Positions 42,889 to 52,600 of a stretch of DNA of 64,000 bases are shown piece by piece. Made by a program: the position numbers and the translations under genes. The notes beneath the pieces were generated by a model. It saw only the letters and a program-made list of their open reading frames with translations. It made no database searches and had not been told where the DNA came from. This DNA comes from Pseudomonas sp. RIT-PI-r (GTDB taxonomy: Bacteria; Pseudomonadota; Gammaproteobacteria; Pseudomonadales; Pseudomonadaceae). Positions within the stretch are counted from its first letter, which is position 1. Each line of letters starts with the position of its first letter. Location: NCBI RefSeq assembly GCF_001297015.1, contig NZ_LIGE01000038.1:1-64000 (forward strand). Direction: 5' to 3'.

Positions 42889-43488
42889 ATGCGTCGTCTG
42901 CTGCTCGCTTTGCCGTTTGCCCTGTTGCCGCTGGCCATCGCCCATGCGGCTGATGAGCATGACCACGATCACGATCATGAACACGGCAGCCTTGGCGCGC
43001 ATGAACATGGTGTTGGTCGACTGAACGCCGCGCTCGATGGGCAGACCCTGGAGCTTGAGCTGGAAAGCCCGGCAATGAACCTCGTCGGTTTCGAACACGC
43101 CGCCACCACGGATGCCGACAAGGCCAAAGTCGCTGCCGCCCGTGCGCAGCTGGAAAAGCCGCTGGCCCTGTTCAGCCTGCCGTCTGCTGCCGGCTGCAAA
43201 GTGATCAGTCAGGAACTGGAGAGCCCGCTGTTCGGTGACAAGCCGGATGCCGACGACCATGACGACGATGAAGCGGACAAGGACGGCCACGAGCATCACC
43301 ACGACCACAGCGAAATCCATGCGCATTACCAATTCAGCTGTACCACACCAGGTGCGTTGAAGACCCTGGATCTGGCGAACGTCTTCAAGACCTTCCCGGC
43401 CACGCAGAAAATTCAGGTACAACTGATCAGCACGAACGGCCAGCAAGGTACCGAAGTGACGGCCAAGGCTGCCGCGCTGAAATTCTGA
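42889..43488 (+). CDS. ZrgA-like DUF2796 zinc-binding periplasmic protein
   Basis: 199 residues with a signal peptide ending IAHAAD. Two histidine/aspartate-rich runs, at about 22-42 (DEHDHDHDHEHG, AHEHG) and about 118-146 (DDHDDDEADKDGHEHHH), would hold several zinc ions. DUF2796 proteins include Vibrio ZrgA of a zinc-uptake system. First gene after a Zur-like box, with CCGGAG as ribosome site. It probably gathers scarce zinc for the ABC pair that follows. Confidence 0.86.
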   Translation: MRRLLLALPFALLPLAIAHAADEHDHDHDHEHGSLGAHEHGVGRLNAALDGQTLELELESPAMNLVGFEHAATTDADKAKVAAARAQLEKPLALFSLPSAAGCKVISQELESPLFGDKPDADDHDDDEADKDGHEHHHDHSEIHAHYQFSCTTPGALKTLDLANVFKTFPATQKIQVQLISTNGQQGTEVTAKAAALKF

Positions 43489-43506
43489 TCACTCCGTAAA
43501 TCTCCT

Positions 43507-43591
43507 GTAGGAGCTGTCGAGTGAAACGAGGCTGCGATCTTTTGATTGTAAAAGCCAAGATCAAAAGATCGCAGCCTTCGGCAGCTCCTAC
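43507..43591. repeat. REP-like inverted pair, family A
   Basis: GTAGGAGCTGTCGAGTGAAA at 43507 faces CAGCCTTCGGCAGCTCCTAC ending at 43591. It sits inside the zinc operon, between the zrgA-like and ATPase genes, and could lower expression of the distal genes. Confidence 0.87.
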
Positions 43592-43624
43592 AGGGGTTCT
43601 GTCTACAACTTTGAAACTGGTGCC

Positions 43625-44335
43625 ATGACCCAAGCACTCATCGAACTGTCCGACCTGGGCTTCAACTGGCCCGGCCACCCGCCGTTGCTGGACATCCCGG
43701 CGTTTCGTCTGGAAGCCGGCGAAACCCTTTTCCTCAAAGGCCCCAGCGGCAGCGGCAAGACCACCCTGCTCGGCCTGCTCGGCGGCGTGCAGAAGCCCGG
43801 TCGCGGCAGCATTCGCCTGCTCGGCCAGGAACTCACCGAACTCTCCGCCGGCGCCCGCGACACCTTCCGCGTCGATCACACCGGCTACATCTTCCAGCAG
43901 TTCAACCTGCTGCCGTTTCTCTCGGTACGCGAGAATGTCGAGTTGCCGTGTCACTTCTCGAAACTGCGCGCGCAACGGGCGAAACAGCGCCACGGCAGCG
44001 TCGACCAAGCCGCTGCCACCCTCCTCGCCCACTTGGGCCTGAAGGATGAAAGCCTACTCAGCCGTCGCGCTGACTCGCTGTCCATCGGCCAACAACAACG
44101 CGTCGCCGCTGCCCGCGCCTTGATCGGTCAGCCTGAGCTGGTTATCGCCGACGAACCGACCTCGGCCCTTGACTACGACGCCCGGGAAAACTTCATTCGC
44201 CTATTGTTCGCCGAATGCCGCGAAGCCGGTTCCAGCCTGTTGTTCGTCAGCCACGACCAGAGCCTGGCGCCGCTGTTCGCCCGTCATCTGTCCCTGGCCG
44301 AACTCAATCGCGCCGCCACGTCGGCCGAGGTCTGA
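43625..44335 (+). CDS. ABC transporter ATP-binding protein (MacB/LolD type)
   Basis: 236 residues. Walker A GPSGSGKTT, Q-loop FQQFNLLPF, signature LSIGQQQR and Walker B LVIADEPTSALD are all intact, as is the switch His in SHDQSL. The sequence is of the LolD/MacB group, which works with FtsX-like permeases in mechanotransmission rather than import. It corresponds to PA4064. One base separates it from the permease gene. Confidence 0.9.
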   Translation: MTQALIELSDLGFNWPGHPPLLDIPAFRLEAGETLFLKGPSGSGKTTLLGLLGGVQKPGRGSIRLLGQELTELSAGARDTFRVDHTGYIFQQFNLLPFLSVRENVELPCHFSKLRAQRAKQRHGSVDQAAATLLAHLGLKDESLLSRRADSLSIGQQQRVAAARALIGQPELVIADEPTSALDYDARENFIRLLFAECREAGSSLLFVSHDQSLAPLFARHLSLAELNRAATSAEV

Positions 44336-44336
44336 G

Positions 44337-45601
44337 ATGTATCTGTTTCGTCTGGCCATGGCCGCCTGGCCAACCGCCGCTTCACCGCTTTGCTCACGGC
44401 ATTCGCCATCGCTCTGTCGGTCTGCCTGCTGCTCGCCGTAGAACGGGTGCGCACCGAGGCCAAAGCCAGTTTCGCCAGCACCATCAGCGGCACCGACCTG
44501 ATCGTCGGCGCTCGCTCCGGTTCGGTAAACCTGTTGCTGTACTCGGTGTTCCGCATCGGCAACGCCACCAACAACATCCGCTGGGACAGCTTCGAACACT
44601 TTGCCAACAACCCGAAAGTGAAGTGGGCGATCCCGATGTCCCTCGGCGATTCCCATCGCGGCTACCGGGTGATGGGCACCACCGAAGCCTATTTCGAGCA
44701 TTACCAGTACGGTCGCCAGCAACATCTGGCACTCGCCGACGGTCGCGCGTTTGCCACCGATCCGTTTGAAGTGGTGCTCGGCGCGGAAGTGGCCGATGCG
44801 CTGCATTACAAACTCGGCGACAAACTGGTGCTGGCCCACGGCGTGGCGGCGATCAGTCTGGTCAAGCACGATGACAAACCGTTCACCGTGGTCGGCATCC
44901 TCAAGCGCACCGGCACCCCGGTCGACCGCACACTGCACATCAGTCTCGGTGGCATGGAGGCGATTCACATCGACTGGCACAACGGCGTGCCGGCCCGAGG
45001 CAACGGGCGGATCAGCGCAGATCAGGCGCGCAACATGGACCTGACGCCGCAAGCGATCACCGCGTTCATGCTCGGCCTCAACAGCAAGATTTCCACGTTT
45101 GCACTGCAACGCGAAATCAATGAATTCCGTGGCGAACCGATGCTGGCGATCCTGCCGGGGGTGGCGTTGCAGGAGTTGTGGAGCCTGATGAGCACCGCTG
45201 AAAAAGCGTTGTTCGTGGTGTCGTTGTTCGTCGTGCTGACCGGATTGATCGGCATGCTCACGGCGATTCTCACCAGCCTCAACGAACGTCGCCGCGAGAT
45301 GGCGATTCTGCGCTCGGTCGGAGCGCGGCCGTGGCACATCGCGAGCCTGCTGGTGCTGGAGGCGTTCGCGCTGGCACTGACCGGCGTCATCGCAGGTCTG
45401 GCGTTGCTGTACATCGGCATCGCCGCCGCGCAGGGTTACGTGCAGGCCAATTACGGTTTGTATCTGCCGCTGGCGTGGCCGAGCGAGTATGAATGGACGC
45501 TGCTCGGTGGCATTCTGGCGGCCGCGCTGCTGATGGGCAGCGTGCCGGCCTGGCGCGCTTATCGCCAATCCTTGGCCGATGGCCTGTCGATCCGTTTATG
45601 A
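44337..45601 (+). pseudogene. FtsX-like permease of the zinc operon, apparent one-base frameshift near its start
   Basis: The natural start is the ATG at 44337, directly after the ATPase stop, reading MYLFRLAMA. From there the frame runs into unrelated sequence (AWPTAASPLC), while the true continuation (LANRRFTALLTAFAIALSV) lies one frame over from about 44364. A single missing base before 44364 (an A would give AMASLANRR) explains it. The rest is complete: a MacB-like periplasmic domain (GTDLIVGARSGSVNLL) and three C-terminal helices. Translation from the TTG at 44390 is conceivable but would drop about 18 residues of the first helix. It corresponds to PA4065. Confidence 0.75.
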
Positions 45602-45612
45602 GGATGTTCACC

Positions 45613-46131
45613 ATGCCCCGCGCTGCACTTGCGCTGCTGTTGCTGGTCGCCCTGCCCGTGTGGGCAGCGGCGCCGAAAGACCTGACGTGGTCGGAAATGA
45701 TTCCGCCGGACGCCGCGCCGGAAGTACCGAACATGACGCCGCTGCACGACCTGTCGAAGATGGGCGATGCGTTGTCTGCCGAGTCCGCGCCAGCGGCGAA
45801 GCAGGATCTGCCGAATGCGCCGGTGGTGCAGTCACTCGACGGGCAGACCATTCGTTTGCCGGGCTACATCGTGCCACTGGAAGTCAACGAAGAAGGACGC
45901 ACCACGGACTTTTTGCTGGTGCCGTATTTCGGCGCCTGCATCCACGTGCCGCCACCACCGTCGAACCAGATCGTGCATGTCAAAAGCGAGTTGGGCGTGA
46001 AGCTTGATGAGCTGTATCAGCCGTACTGGGTCGAAGGGCCGTTGCAGGTCAAGGCGTCGAGCAGCGAACTGGCGGATGCCGGGTATCAGATGGATGCGGA
46101 CAAGATTTATGTGTATGAGCTGCCGGAGTGA
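45613..46131 (+). CDS. DUF3299 exported protein of the zinc operon
   Basis: 172 residues from the ATG at 45613, which has GAGG nine bases upstream; an ATG at 45598 overlapping the permease stop and one at 45604 are alternatives. A signal peptide (ALALLLLVALPVWAAA) precedes a DUF3299 domain: IRLPGYIVPLE, then FLLVPYFGACIHVPPPPSNQIVHV with a Cys and His that could bind metal. It corresponds to PA4066 and is thought to act in the periplasm with the ABC pair. Confidence 0.82.
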   Translation: MPRAALALLLLVALPVWAAAPKDLTWSEMIPPDAAPEVPNMTPLHDLSKMGDALSAESAPAAKQDLPNAPVVQSLDGQTIRLPGYIVPLEVNEEGRTTDFLLVPYFGACIHVPPPPSNQIVHVKSELGVKLDELYQPYWVEGPLQVKASSSELADAGYQMDADKIYVYELPE

Positions 46132-46164
46132 ATCCGGCGGTTTTGTGTTGATTGATCCATCGTC

Positions 46165-46228
46165 TTCGCGAGCAGGCTCGCTCCCACAGGTGATCACATT
46201 CCAGGGTGGGAGCGAGCTTGCTCGCGAT
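46165..46228. repeat. REP-like inverted pair, family B
   Basis: TTCGCGAGCAGGCTCGCTCCCAC at 46165-46187 faces GTGGGAGCGAGCTTGCTCGCGAT at 46206-46228, one mismatch. It lies between the zinc operon and the oprG promoter. Confidence 0.87.
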
Positions 46229-46274
46229 GGGGTCGGCAAAGGTTCCACAGAAACCCGCCCCCTTCACTGTTTCA

Positions 46275-46316
46275 TTGAGCTGCGTCAAAAGACCGTATCA
46301 GTTGGCTTCGTACCAT
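46275..46316 (+). promoter_or_regulatory. Anr box and -10 of oprG
   Basis: TTGAG-CTGC-GTCAA (46275-46288) matches the Anr/FNR palindrome TTGAT-N4-ATCAA at eight of ten positions. A -10-like TACCAT is at 46311-46316, giving a start near 46323, which centres the box exactly at -41.5, the class II FNR position. OprG is known to be Anr-controlled in P. aeruginosa. Confidence 0.65.
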
Positions 46317-46353
46317 AGGACATCAGAAATTTTAAACGTCCTTTGGAGCCCCC

Positions 46354-47052
46354 ATGAACAAGTCCTTGCTCAGTGCTTCGCTGTTTGCCCTCGCGCTCGC
46401 AGCCCCGCTCGCCCACGCCCACGAGGCCGGTGACATCCTCATCCGCGCCGGTGCAATCACCGTCAACCCGAAGGCTGACAGCTCCAGCGTCAAGGTCGAT
46501 CAGGGTCCGTTGAGTGGCACCAATCTCGGCGGCAAGGCGACCATGAGCAGCGATACCCAACTGGGTCTGAACTTCGCCTACATGCTCACCGATCACGTCG
46601 GCCTCGAATTGCTTGCGGCCACGCCGTTCGAGCATGACGTCAAGCTCAAGGGCACTGCCCTCCCAGCCGCGAACGGCAAGCTCGGCACACTGAAGCACTT
46701 GCCGCCGACCCTCAGCGTCGTCTACTACCCGCTGGATTCGAAGTCGGCCTTCCAGCCTTACGTTGGCGGCGGTATCAACTACACCTGGATCTATGACGAG
46801 CACGTCGGCAGCGAAGCGCAGACTGCAGGCTTCAGCAACTTCAAGGCGAAAAACTCCTGGGGTCTGGCCTGGCAGGTCGGTGCGGATTACATGCTGACCG
46901 ACAACATCATGCTCAACGCCCAAGTGCGCTACATCGACATCGATACCCGCGCCACTGTGGAAAACAACGCCGTCGCTCCGGGCACCCGCGCAAGGGTGAA
47001 CGTCGATGTCGATCCGTTCATCTACATGGTCGGTCTGGGCTATAAGTTCTAA
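46354..47052 (+). CDS. oprG: OmpW-family outer-membrane protein OprG
   Basis: 232 residues. Signal peptide (LLSASLFALALAAPLAHA) followed by an eight-stranded OmpW barrel (AGDILIRAGAITVNP, LGLNFAYMLTDHVGLELLAATPF, FQPYVGGGINYT) ending in the sorting signal YMVGLGYKF. OprG lets small hydrophobic molecules or amino acids across the outer membrane and is made under low oxygen. The TTTGGAGCC ribosome site is about eight bases before the ATG. It is followed by a terminator at 47190. Confidence 0.94.
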   Translation: MNKSLLSASLFALALAAPLAHAHEAGDILIRAGAITVNPKADSSSVKVDQGPLSGTNLGGKATMSSDTQLGLNFAYMLTDHVGLELLAATPFEHDVKLKGTALPAANGKLGTLKHLPPTLSVVYYPLDSKSAFQPYVGGGINYTWIYDEHVGSEAQTAGFSNFKAKNSWGLAWQVGADYMLTDNIMLNAQVRYIDIDTRATVENNAVAPGTRARVNVDVDPFIYMVGLGYKF

Positions 47053-47189
47053 GCTGATTTTTACCGAACGTTCACGTGGTGGTGAATGAGGCTTGGTGGT
47101 GAGCAGGCTTAGAACTGACGGCGACCGTACGCAGTTGATCGGGGGATAACATCCCCTCGCCACAGGAATGGCGACAAATTCCGGCCGTG

Positions 47190-47220
47190 AAAAAGGCGCC
47201 TGTCAAAGGGCGCCTTTTTC
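47190..47220. terminator. Bidirectional intrinsic terminator after oprG
   Basis: AAAAAGGCGCC, loop TGTCAAA, GGGCGCCTTTTT. The A-run and T-run make it usable from either side, though the gene on the other side is 300 bp away. Confidence 0.88.
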
Positions 47221-47255
47221 ATGTCTGCTGGAAACCTGTGGCGTGAGTTGGATCT

Positions 47256-47524
47256 CCCCCTCACCCCAGCCCTCTCCCTCAGGGAGAGGGGGAAAGGGAG
47301 CCGATTTGTGTGCTTTTCAAATCCGAGTTCGACTCGATACCTCAGTTCGGTGTATCTCATCCGAACGCCTCGGTGAGCACCCTCTCCCTATGACAGAGGG
47401 AAAAGGGAGCCGATTTGTTGTGTCTTCAAAACCTGAGTTCGACTCGGTATTTCACGTCGGCGTAACTCGAAAGTACACCTCGATCAGTCCCCTCTCCCTC
47501 AGGGAGAGGGTTAGGGTGAGGGGG
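47256..47524. repeat. 269-bp element with terminal inverted repeats, kin of the 103-bp array
   Basis: The left end CCCCCTCACCCC-AGCCCTCTCCCTCAGGGAGAGGG is the inverse of the right end CCCTCTCCCTCAGGGAGAGGG-TTAGGGTGAGGGGG, each end itself a stem-loop. Between them are two diverged copies of the unit found at 1-342 (GGGAGCCGATTTG, then GAGTTCGACTCG), spaced 108 bp. There is no reading frame. It resembles a MITE or a composite REP element. It lies between oprG and the epimerase gene, ending five bases before that gene's stop. Confidence 0.75.
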
Positions 47525-47528
47525 CTTT

Positions 47529-48453
<925 letters not shown>

Positions 48454-48461
<8 letters not shown>

Positions 48462-49338
48462 GGCGATAAAACCTATCCAGTAAAGCCGGGAGCGCAGCAC
48501 GCCAGGCGCGCGGCTTGATCCCGAAAGTGTGCAGAATTTTCTTGCAGGCCAGCACTGCGTGTTGCGGCTCTTCGGCTGCGTCCGGGCGCGCGGCGTGAGC
48601 CTGTGCGGTCGGCGCTTCGATGGCCAGGGCGTGCAGGCTGCGCGCTTCGGTCAGAATCGCCTGGCCCAGCGCCAGCGGGGTGGTCGCTTCGTGGCCGGCG
48701 TAGTGATAAGTGCCCCACAGCGGCGCGGCGCAATCGAGTTGCTTGAGCACCGAAATGATTACCCGCGCAGCGTCGTCGACCGGGGTCGGATTACCGCGGC
48801 GGTCATCGGCCAGGAGCAATTCTTCCGGATGCTCGGCGCGGGCGAGGAAACGCCCGAGGGTGCCGTCGGCGCTGTCATCGAGCAGCCAGCCGAAACGCAG
48901 CAACACGTGCTGCGGGCACGTCGCGCGAACGCTCTGTTCGATACGCCACAAGGCCTGACCGCGCAGACCGAGCGGCACCGGTTCGTCTTTTTCGCTGTAA
49001 GCAGTCGCACGCGAGCCGTCGAACACCCGATAGCTGGAGGGCTGCACGAGGACAATGTTGTGGTGCTGGCACAGTTCGGCCAGACGTTCGATTGCACGTT
49101 CCTGTCCGGCCATACGGCTTTCGCTGACGGTTTCCGCCTGGAACCAGTCGAAATAGTAGGCGAGGTTGATCAACGCATCGGGACGGGTGTCGTCGAGCAA
49201 TTGGGTCAGGCTCGCGGCATCCCAGCCGTTTTCGGGCGGGCGGGGGGCGAGGAAACCGATGTCTTCCTCTGCACCGAGGCGAATCAGCGCCTGCCCAAGG
49301 GCATTTCCGCCGCCCAGTAACATAAGGCGCATTCGCAT
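48454..49338 (-). CDS. RmlD-like sugar-nucleotide reductase family protein
   Basis: 294 residues. N-terminal LMLLGGGNALGQALIRLGAE is a Rossmann nucleotide loop; RPDALINLAYYFDWFQAE and VQPSSYRVFDG fit the dTDP-4-dehydrorhamnose reductase family, but the canonical YxxxK is not obvious (YSEKDEPVPLG is the nearest), so it may be a divergent or non-catalytic member. Its 3' end overlaps the epimerase start by eight bases, so the two probably work on one sugar. It matches PA4069 in place. Confidence 0.8.
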
Positions 49339-49499
49339 AGAGTCAGCAGGCCCAGTCTGGTTGGAACGATGGCTTTAGCGACAGATCTTGTGGAACCGTC
49401 GCCGATAATTGCCGGAATCGTTGCATTTTGCGGGTTTAGTGCGCAACCGTCATCCGTAAAGTGTACATCCCGGATATTTGTAGCGCTTCGACTGGCGCC

Positions 49500-49564
49500 A
49501 TCGCGAGCAGGCTCACTCCTACAATTGAAATGCATTCCCCTGTAGGAGTGAGCCTGCTCGCGAT
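49500..49564. repeat. REP-like inverted pair, family B (GTAGGAGTGAGCC variant)
   Basis: ATCGCGAGCAGGCTCACTCC at 49500 faces GTAGGAGTGAGCCTGCTCGCGAT ending at 49564. The GTAGGAGTGAGC variant recurs at 53922 and 62635. The remaining 49339-49499 shows nothing clear beyond promoter-like AT-rich patches. Confidence 0.87.
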
Positions 49565-49615
49565 GAGGCCCGAACGGTACTTGCATCTTCCCCCCTGCGC
49601 CCGCATAACTTAGCC

Positions 49616-52600
49616 ATGAATCTGCCCATCCCCACGGACGCGGCCCTGGCAGGCTTTCACCCCGCCGTCAGCGCCTGGTTCCGCAAGACCTTCCCGACGG
49701 TCACCGCCGCCCAGGCCCGCGCATGGCCGTTGATCCGCCAGCGCCGCTCGACACTGATCGCCGCACCCACCGGCTCGGGAAAAACCCTGACCGCGTTCCT
49801 CGTCGTGCTCGACGACCTCGTCCACCGAGGCCTGGCAAACCCCGACAGCCTGCCCGATGAAACGCTCGTCGTTTATGTCTCCCCGCTGAAAGCGCTGTCC
49901 AACGACATCCGCATCAACCTGCAAAACCCGCTGGCCGGGATCACCGAACAGTTGCGGCAGATGAACCTGCCGCAAGTACACATCACCACCGCCGTGCGCA
50001 CCGGTGACACCCCGCAAAAAGAACGCGCGGCCATGCGCAAAAACGCGCCGCACATTTTGGTGACCACCCCGGAATCGCTGTACGTGCTGCTCGGTTCCGA
50101 CTCCGGGCGAAAAATGCTCGGCACCACGCGCACAGTTATCATCGACGAAATCCACGCGATGGCCGCCGGCAAACGCGGCAGTCACTTGGCCCTGAGCCTT
50201 GAACGCCTTGAGGCCTTGTGCGCCGAACCGCTGACCCGCATCGGCCTGTCTGCCACGCAAAAACCGGTTGAAGCCGTGGCGCAATTTCTGGTCGGTCATG
50301 GTCGCCCCTGCGAAATCATCGACATTGGTCACGCCCGCCCCCGGGATCTTGGCATCGAAGTCCCGCCCGTGCCGTTGTCGGCAGTCATGGCCAACGACGT
50401 TTGGGAGCTGGTCTACGACCGCCTCGCCGAACTGGCCCGCGAGCATCGCACCACGCTGATTTTCGTCAACACCCGGCGCCTGGCCGAACGCCTGAGCCGA
50501 CACCTCAGCGAACGCCTCGGCAAGCATGCGGTAGCGGCGCACCACGGCAGTCTGGCCAAGGAGTTTCGCCTCGACGCCGAGCAACGCCTCAAGCGTGGCG
50601 AGTTGCAGGTGTTGATCGCCACCGCCTCGCTGGAACTGGGTATCGATATCGGTGAAGTCGATCTGGTCTGTCAGATCGCTTCGCCGCGCTCCATCGCCGG
50701 GTTTCTGCAACGCGTCGGCCGTTCCGGTCACCAGGTGGGTGGCACGCCCAAAGGTCGGCTGTTCGCCACCACCCGCGACGACCTGATCGAATGCGCCGCC
50801 CTGCTCGACTGCGTGCGCCGTGGCGAACTCGATACCCTGCACATTCCTGTCGCGCCGCTGGATGTGCTCGCGCAGCAGATCATCGCCGAAGTCAGTTGTC
50901 AGGAATGGCCAGAAGACGATTTGCTGGCGATGTTCCGCCAAGCCTCGCCCTACCGCGATCTCGACGAAAAACACTATCAAGCCCTGTTGAGCATGCTCGC
51001 CGAAGGCTACAACGGTCGTCAGGGCATCCGCAGCGCTTATCTGCATCGCGACGCCGTCAGCCGCACCTTGCGAGGCCGCCGTGGCGCGAAACTCGCTGCC
51101 GTGACCAGCGGCGGCACCATCCCCGATAACGCCGATTACAGCGTGATGCTTGAGCCGCAAGGCCTGAACATCGGCAGCGTCAACGAAGACTTCGCCGTGG
51201 AGAGCATTGCCGGCGATGTGTTCCAGCTCGGCAATACCTCCTACCGCATCCTCCGTGTGGAAACCGGCAAGGTTCGAGTCGAGGATGCCCACGGCCAGCC
51301 GCCGACCATTCCCTTCTGGCTCGGCGAAGCGCCGGGGCGCAGCGATGAACTGTCGTTCGCCGTGGCACGCCTGCAAGCGCAACTCGACGAACTGCTCGGC
51401 GCCTGCCCCGGAGACTTGCAACCAGCGCTCGACTGGCTGACACAGACCCTCGGTCTCAACCGCGCCAGCGCCGAGCAACTGGTCGAATACCTCGCCCGCG
51501 CCAGGCAGACCCTCGGCGCCCTGCCCTCGCAAGATACTTTGCTGATGGAACGGTTTTTCGACGAGTCCGGCGGCACGCAACTGATCATTCATTCGCCGTT
51601 CGGCAGTCGCGTCAACCGCGCTTGGGGTTTGGCCCTGCGCAAGCGCTTCTGCCGCACCTTCAACTTCGAATTGCAGGCCGCTGCCAGTGAAGACGCGATC
51701 GTCCTGTCGCTGTCCACCAGCCACAGCTTTGAACTCGATGAGATCTGGCGCTACCTGCACAGCAACAGCGCCGAGCAGATCCTCATTCAAGCGGTGCTCG
51801 ATGCGCCGCTGTTCGGCGTGCGTTGGCGCTGGAACGCCGGTGTGGCGCTGGCATTGCCGCGTTTTACCGGCGGGCGCAAAGTCGCGCCGCAGTTGCAGCG
51901 GATGAAAAGCGAAGACCTGATTGCCAGCGTGTTTCCCGATCAGATCGCCTGCCTGGAAAACCTCGCCGGCGAACGCGAAATCCCCGAGCATCCATTGATC
52001 GAGCAAACCCTCGACGACTGCCTGCACGAGGCGATGGACAGCGAAGGCTGGCTCAATCTGCTGCGGCGCATGGAGCGTGGCGAGGTGCGTTTGATCAGCC
52101 GCGATCTGCCAGCGCCCTCACCGCTCGCGGCGGAAATTCTCAGTGCTCGGCCGTACGCTTTTCTCGACGATGCACCGCTGGAAGAACGTCGCACTCAAGC
52201 GGTGATCAACCGCCGCTGGAGCGATCCGCAATCGACTGATGATCTCGGTGCGCTGGATGCAGACGCGATAAACGCCGTGCGCGAAGAAGCCTGGCCGACG
52301 CCGAACGCTGTGGATGAAATGCATGAGGCGCTGATGAGTCTGGCGTGCATCAGCGAGGATGAGGTGCAAGCGAACGAAGGCTGGCGCAAATGGCTGGAAA
52401 CCTTGGCCAGCAGCGGCCGCGCCTGCCGTTTGCAAATCGATTCCGAGCATTGTTTATGGCTGGCCCGCGAGCGCCTGACCTGCCTGCAAGCACTTTATCC
52501 ACAGGCTAAATTGCAACCCGGGCTGGAGGCCTTGCCGGGATTCGATGAAACCTGGACGTACGATGAGGCATTGGTCGAAGTGATCCGCGCACGGCTCGGT

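Noticed and set aside
49610..52027. 805-codon open frame antisense to lhr
   Set aside because: High-GC shadow of the helicase gene: low-complexity composition, no ribosome site and no domain; the plus-strand frame has full helicase motifs.
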